Positions 6,661 through 8,903 of a stretch of 8,903 bases of DNA are shown piece after piece (within the stretch, counting starts at the first letter, position 1; the number at the start of each line of letters is the position of its first letter). Source of the DNA: an uncultured Allomuricauda sp. (GTDB lineage Bacteria > Bacteroidota > Bacteroidia > Flavobacteriales > Flavobacteriaceae); assembly GCA_937911965.1 (NCBI GenBank), contig CALDPL010000212.1:1-8903 (forward strand), in the 5' to 3' direction. The notes under the pieces are model-generated. The model searched no databases. It was not told the origin of the DNA and saw only the letters and a list, made by a program, of their open reading frames with translations. Both the position numbers and the translations under genes were made by a program.

Positions 6661-6712
6661 GCCGCCCCGCCGGTCCCCGCTCCTGCGCTCGACCTGACGG
6701 TCGACGCCACGC
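6637..6712. other. Junction between flavobacterial IS DNA and actinobacterial-type DNA
   Basis: Left of this interval the plus strand encodes TnpA through its catalytic Tyr126; right of it the minus strand encodes peptide deformylase up to IVVEGDE. Neither gene is continued by the bases in between in any of the frames I tried, so the true breakpoint is inside, possibly with a short third piece at about 6661-6711. A 6-bp perfect hairpin (TCGACC-tgac-GGTCGA, 6689-6704) lies within it. The compositional change is abrupt, from an AG-rich TnpA tail to strongly GC-rich DNA. Confidence 0.8.
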
Positions 6713-7083
6713 TCGTCGCCCTCGACGACGATCTCCTTGCCGTCCAGGTCGATCCCCTCCACCCGGGCGTACCAGGCGCGCTCGGTGGGGAACCACAGGC
6801 CGGGCACCGACAGGCAGCCCTCGTCGCCGTCCTGGTACTCCTCCTCCGAGACCGCCACGAGGCGCGGGTTGAGAACGTAGCCGACCTCGTCCTCGATGTT
6901 CCACGAGAACGCCTGCAGGCTCACACCGATCTGGTTGGCCGCCAGCCCGGCACGTCCTTCGTGGTCGACGGTCTCCAGCAGGTCCGCTACCAGCGCCCGC
7001 ACACGGTCATCGATATCAGTGATGGGGTCGCACGGGGTGCGCAGGACCGGGTCGCCCACGACGCGGATGTCTCGCATAGCCAT
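6712..7083 (-). CDS. def: Peptide deformylase, C-terminal third missing
   Basis: The first 124 residues of a peptide deformylase, which removes the formyl group from the initiator methionine of new proteins using a metal ion. The start [17 protein letters not shown] is typical; motif 1 is [10 protein letters not shown] at about residues 45-54 and motif 2 [10 protein letters not shown] supplies the cysteine metal ligand. Motif 3 (HExDH), which supplies the two histidine ligands and the catalytic glutamate, is absent: after IVVEGDE the frame runs into sequence antisense to the transposase. Other frames do not restore HExDH either. The product could not be active. Residue style and GC-rich codons suggest an Actinomycetota source. 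It begins 48 bases after the stop of the FAD-dehydrogenase fragment on the same strand, so these two were probably neighbours in their original genome. Confidence 0.88.
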
Positions 7084-7131
7084 GGGTGTCAGTTTCCCAC
7101 GACCGAGCGTGTGGTCCGAACCGGCGGGTCC

Positions 7132-7440
7132 TCAGGCCGTCGCCGCGGCGGCACCCCGGCCGGCCTGCCGGCCGGAGAACAGGCAACCACCCAGGAAGGT
7201 GCCCTCCAGGGAGCGGTAACCGTGCATGCCACCGCCCCCGAAACCGGCCGCCTCACCGGCGGCGTACAGACCAGGCAGGGGTTCGCCGTCCGGGCGCAGC
7301 ACCCGACCGTCGAGGTCGGTCTCGATGCCGCCGAGCGTCTTGCGGGTCAAGATGTGCAGCTTGACGGCGATGAGCGGGCCGGCGTCCGCGTCCAGCAGCC
7401 GATGGGGCGCGGCTACCCGGATCAGCCGGTCGCCGCGGTA
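7132..7440 (-). CDS. FAD-binding dehydrogenase, C-terminal fragment only
   Basis: About 100 C-terminal residues of an FAD-binding dehydrogenase related to mycobacterial Rv0785 and the 3-ketosteroid dehydrogenase/fumarate reductase flavoprotein superfamily; whole proteins are about 550 residues. Recognisable parts are GDRLIRVAAPHRLL, LTRKTLGGIETDLDGRVL and the flavin-contacting GLYAAGEAAGFGGGGMHGY followed by LEGTFLGGCLFSGRQAGR before the TGA at 7132. The N-terminal Rossmann GxGxxG FAD site and most of the substrate domain are missing, because the frame continues upstream into BatD. The style is actinobacterial. Substrate cannot be assigned. Confidence 0.88.
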   Translation of the reverse strand, partial: YRGDRLIRVAAPHRLLDADAGPLIAVKLHILTRKTLGGIETDLDGRVLRPDGEPLPGLYAAGEAAGFGGGGMHGYRSLEGTFLGGCLFSGRQAGRGAAAATA

Positions 7441-7446
7441 GGTGCG
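7434..7446. other. In-frame junction between batD and FAD-dehydrogenase DNA
   Basis: On the minus strand the protein reads as the BatD C-terminal helical domain up to LAAALRQAR and then, within two or three residues, as GDRLIRVAAPHRLL of an FAD-binding dehydrogenase. Both parts are GC-rich, so composition does not mark the boundary; the change of protein family does. The frame is kept by chance, producing one open frame from the right edge of the window to 7132. Confidence 0.8.
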
Positions 7447-8903
7447 GGCCTGGCGCAGCGCGGCGGCCAGGCCCGCGCCGTCCCAGGACCGGTTGCCCGG
7501 ACCGTAGCTGGTTTCGCAAAGTCGCCTGAGCTCGCCGGCCAGCGGTTCCGCCACGCGCGCGGCGATCGCCGCGATGCTCCGCGGCGGCTGACCGGGCCAT
7601 TCGAAGCGGGCCCATTCCAGCAGCGATGACTTGGCGGCGGCAGCGTCACCGCGGAGCGCGGCCAGGCGCGCCGAGCGCAGGTACGCGGCCTTGAGCTTGC
7701 GCGCGGGGGCGGGCTTGCGCGGCGCGGCGCCGGGCACTTCGGGAACGCGCCGCGAGCGCCACCAGAGCAACAGCGTGCCGAGCCAGGCGGCGCCCAACGC
7801 AAGCGCGGCCGGGCGCCAGAACACCGGCTCCGCCGCGGCCCCACCGGGAGCCATGGCCTCCGCCGCCGTGGCGGCGATCTCTGCAGGCGCCGGCAGGGCA
7901 TCGCCGGACGGTGCGATGGACAGCGTTTTCGCGGGCAGGGTCGCCACCTGCCAGGCGCCCGTGTCGATGTTCCACCACGGCAGCTCCACTGCCGGCAGGC
8001 GAACCTCGCCGGGATCGACGGCAATCATGGCGTACTGGTCGCGGCGCGTGGCCTCGATGCCGGAGGCAACCGGCGTGACGCGCAGCTCCGGCTTGTCCGG
8101 GTAGAGCTTGACCCCGGCGGGCTCCACCGGCTCGATGACGGGGATCTGGGTGGAAAGCTGGCCCAGGGCGGTCACCGTGATACGGCGCGTCACGGGTTCG
8201 CCCGCCGCCAGATTCGTCGGCTCGCGCGACCACTCCTCCGTCAGCTCGACGGATTTCGCGGGAAACCACGCCGCGTCCGGGTAATTCGGCGGCGGCGGCG
8301 GAATGGGCTGCACCTCGATCGAGATCGGCTCGGACTTGAAGATCTTCCGGCCGGTGATGCGCCCGTCACGCAGCACCCGCGCTTCGAAGATGGCCGGCCC
8401 GATCGACAGCTCGCCGCTCGCCTGCGGAAACAGGGCGTACACCCGCTCGACGACGTTGTAGTTCCTGCCGTCGATGATCGAGTCGTAGCTGCGCTCGTCC
8501 ACGGGACGCTCGATCAGCACGTCCACGCCCGTGATCCTCGGCTCACTGAGCCGCGGCTGCCGCGTGGCCACCGCGCGGTATACCTTGATGCGGTATAAAA
8601 CCTGCGCCTGCACGAAGGTTTCGCGGTAGTCGACCTCCGAGACGACGTACACGTCCGACTCGCCGGGCAGCACGTCCTGCACCGGCGAGATGACGACGAC
8701 GAGCGGTTCGCTCTGCTCGCTGCCGACGACGATCGGGGGAATCACGAACTGTCCCGCTTCCTTTGCCATCAGCACGTAGGTCCACGTGCGGTTCCGGTTG
8801 ATCCGGCCGTTGATGATGCTCGTATTCCTGAGCTCGCTGCGCGAGATGATGTAGAAATCCTCATCGAGCGCCGACACGTCCGGCTCCAGGTCGACCGCGG
8901 TGT
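7441..8903 (-). CDS. batD: BatD (oxygen/stress tolerance protein), both ends missing
   Basis: A large membrane-anchored periplasmic protein of the Bat (Bacteroides aerotolerance) operon, which works with the von Willebrand factor A proteins BatA and BatB. The frame is open to the window's right edge (reading TAVDLEPDVSALDEDFYII), matching the N-terminal region of BatD; the signal peptide and perhaps 60-80 residues are outside. The GTG at 8875-8877 is only an internal valine, not the start. Beta-rich immunoglobulin-like domains occupy most of it, with IINGRINRNRTWTY and SYDSIIDGRNYNVVERVYAL as typical stretches. One membrane helix (PAALALGAAWLGTLLLWW, about 355-373 counted from that GTG) is followed by the cytoplasmic helical domain (about 394-478, KAAYLRSARLAALRGDAAAA). 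The natural C-terminus is replaced by dehydrogenase sequence. Style is gammaproteobacterial. Confidence 0.88.

Noticed and set aside
6689..6704. Fold-back duplication at the TnpA/deformylase junction, suggested by the TCGACC-tgac-GGTCGA hairpin
   Set aside because: The sequences left and right of the hairpin do not match each other in inverted orientation beyond the 6-bp stem, so this is not a fold-back amplification product.
6541..7083. A complete 180-residue peptide deformylase on the minus strand
   Set aside because: Residues after about 124 are antisense to the transposase gene and contain no HExDH; only 6712-7083 belongs to the deformylase.
7226..8269. Long GC-rich frames on both strands overlapping batD and the dehydrogenase fragment
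   Set aside because: They are R/P/A/G-rich shadow frames of strongly supported genes, without motifs of their own.
7132..8877. BatD gene starting at the GTG at 8877
   Set aside because: The frame is open beyond it to the window edge with BatD-like sequence, so that codon is an internal valine.
1..8903. CRISPR arrays, tRNA or rRNA genes, TnpB or omega-RNA
   Set aside because: No regularly spaced repeats, cloverleaf-like segments or TnpB motifs were found on either strand.

Overview
The window appears to be a patchwork of DNA from at least three bacterial lineages, not one native locus. About 6.5 kb (roughly 86-6650) is moderate-to-low-GC DNA of a Bacteroidota, probably flavobacterial, type: genes without Shine-Dalgarno sites, A-rich leaders, and typical flavobacterial glycan-cluster genes. 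The flanks are visibly GC-rich and encode proteins of other phyla: an actinobacterial-looking block (about 6712-7440: C-terminus of an FAD-binding dehydrogenase, then the first two thirds of a peptide deformylase) and a gammaproteobacterial-looking block (about 7441-8903: most of BatD). Bases 1-85 are a further GC-rich scrap of unknown origin. Each gene at a boundary is cut in mid-domain, and two long open frames (6247-7629 plus, 7132-8877 minus) exist only because unrelated genes are joined in frame. The simplest reading is a chimeric metagenomic or amplified contig.

Flavobacterial core: a plus-strand NodU/CmcH-type O-carbamoyltransferase (322-2028) converges on a minus-strand set read right to left: a PglD/NeuD-type sugar acyltransferase (4873-5514), a PglC-type initiating phosphoglycosyl transferase (4070-4687), a D-cysteine desulfhydrase/ACC-deaminase-like PLP enzyme (3072-3965) and a FemAB/BioF2-like GNAT protein (2059-3075) that overlaps the PLP gene by ATGA. 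Together they look like one end of a surface-polysaccharide or glycoconjugate locus: PglD acylates an amino-sugar nucleotide, PglC places the sugar phosphate on undecaprenyl phosphate, and the GNAT, PLP and carbamoyl enzymes probably decorate the glycan. The dehydratase and aminotransferase that would supply the amino sugar are not in the window.

To the right lies a gene-poor stretch (5515-6246) with operator-like dyads, overlapping hairpins and the hairpins expected at the left end of an IS200/IS605 element, followed by its Y1 transposase (6247 to about 6660), whose catalytic domain is complete but whose tail runs into foreign DNA.

I do not see a convincing new biological system. The most useful results are the chimeric junctions, which produce false fusion proteins, and the small PLP/GNAT module in the glycan locus.
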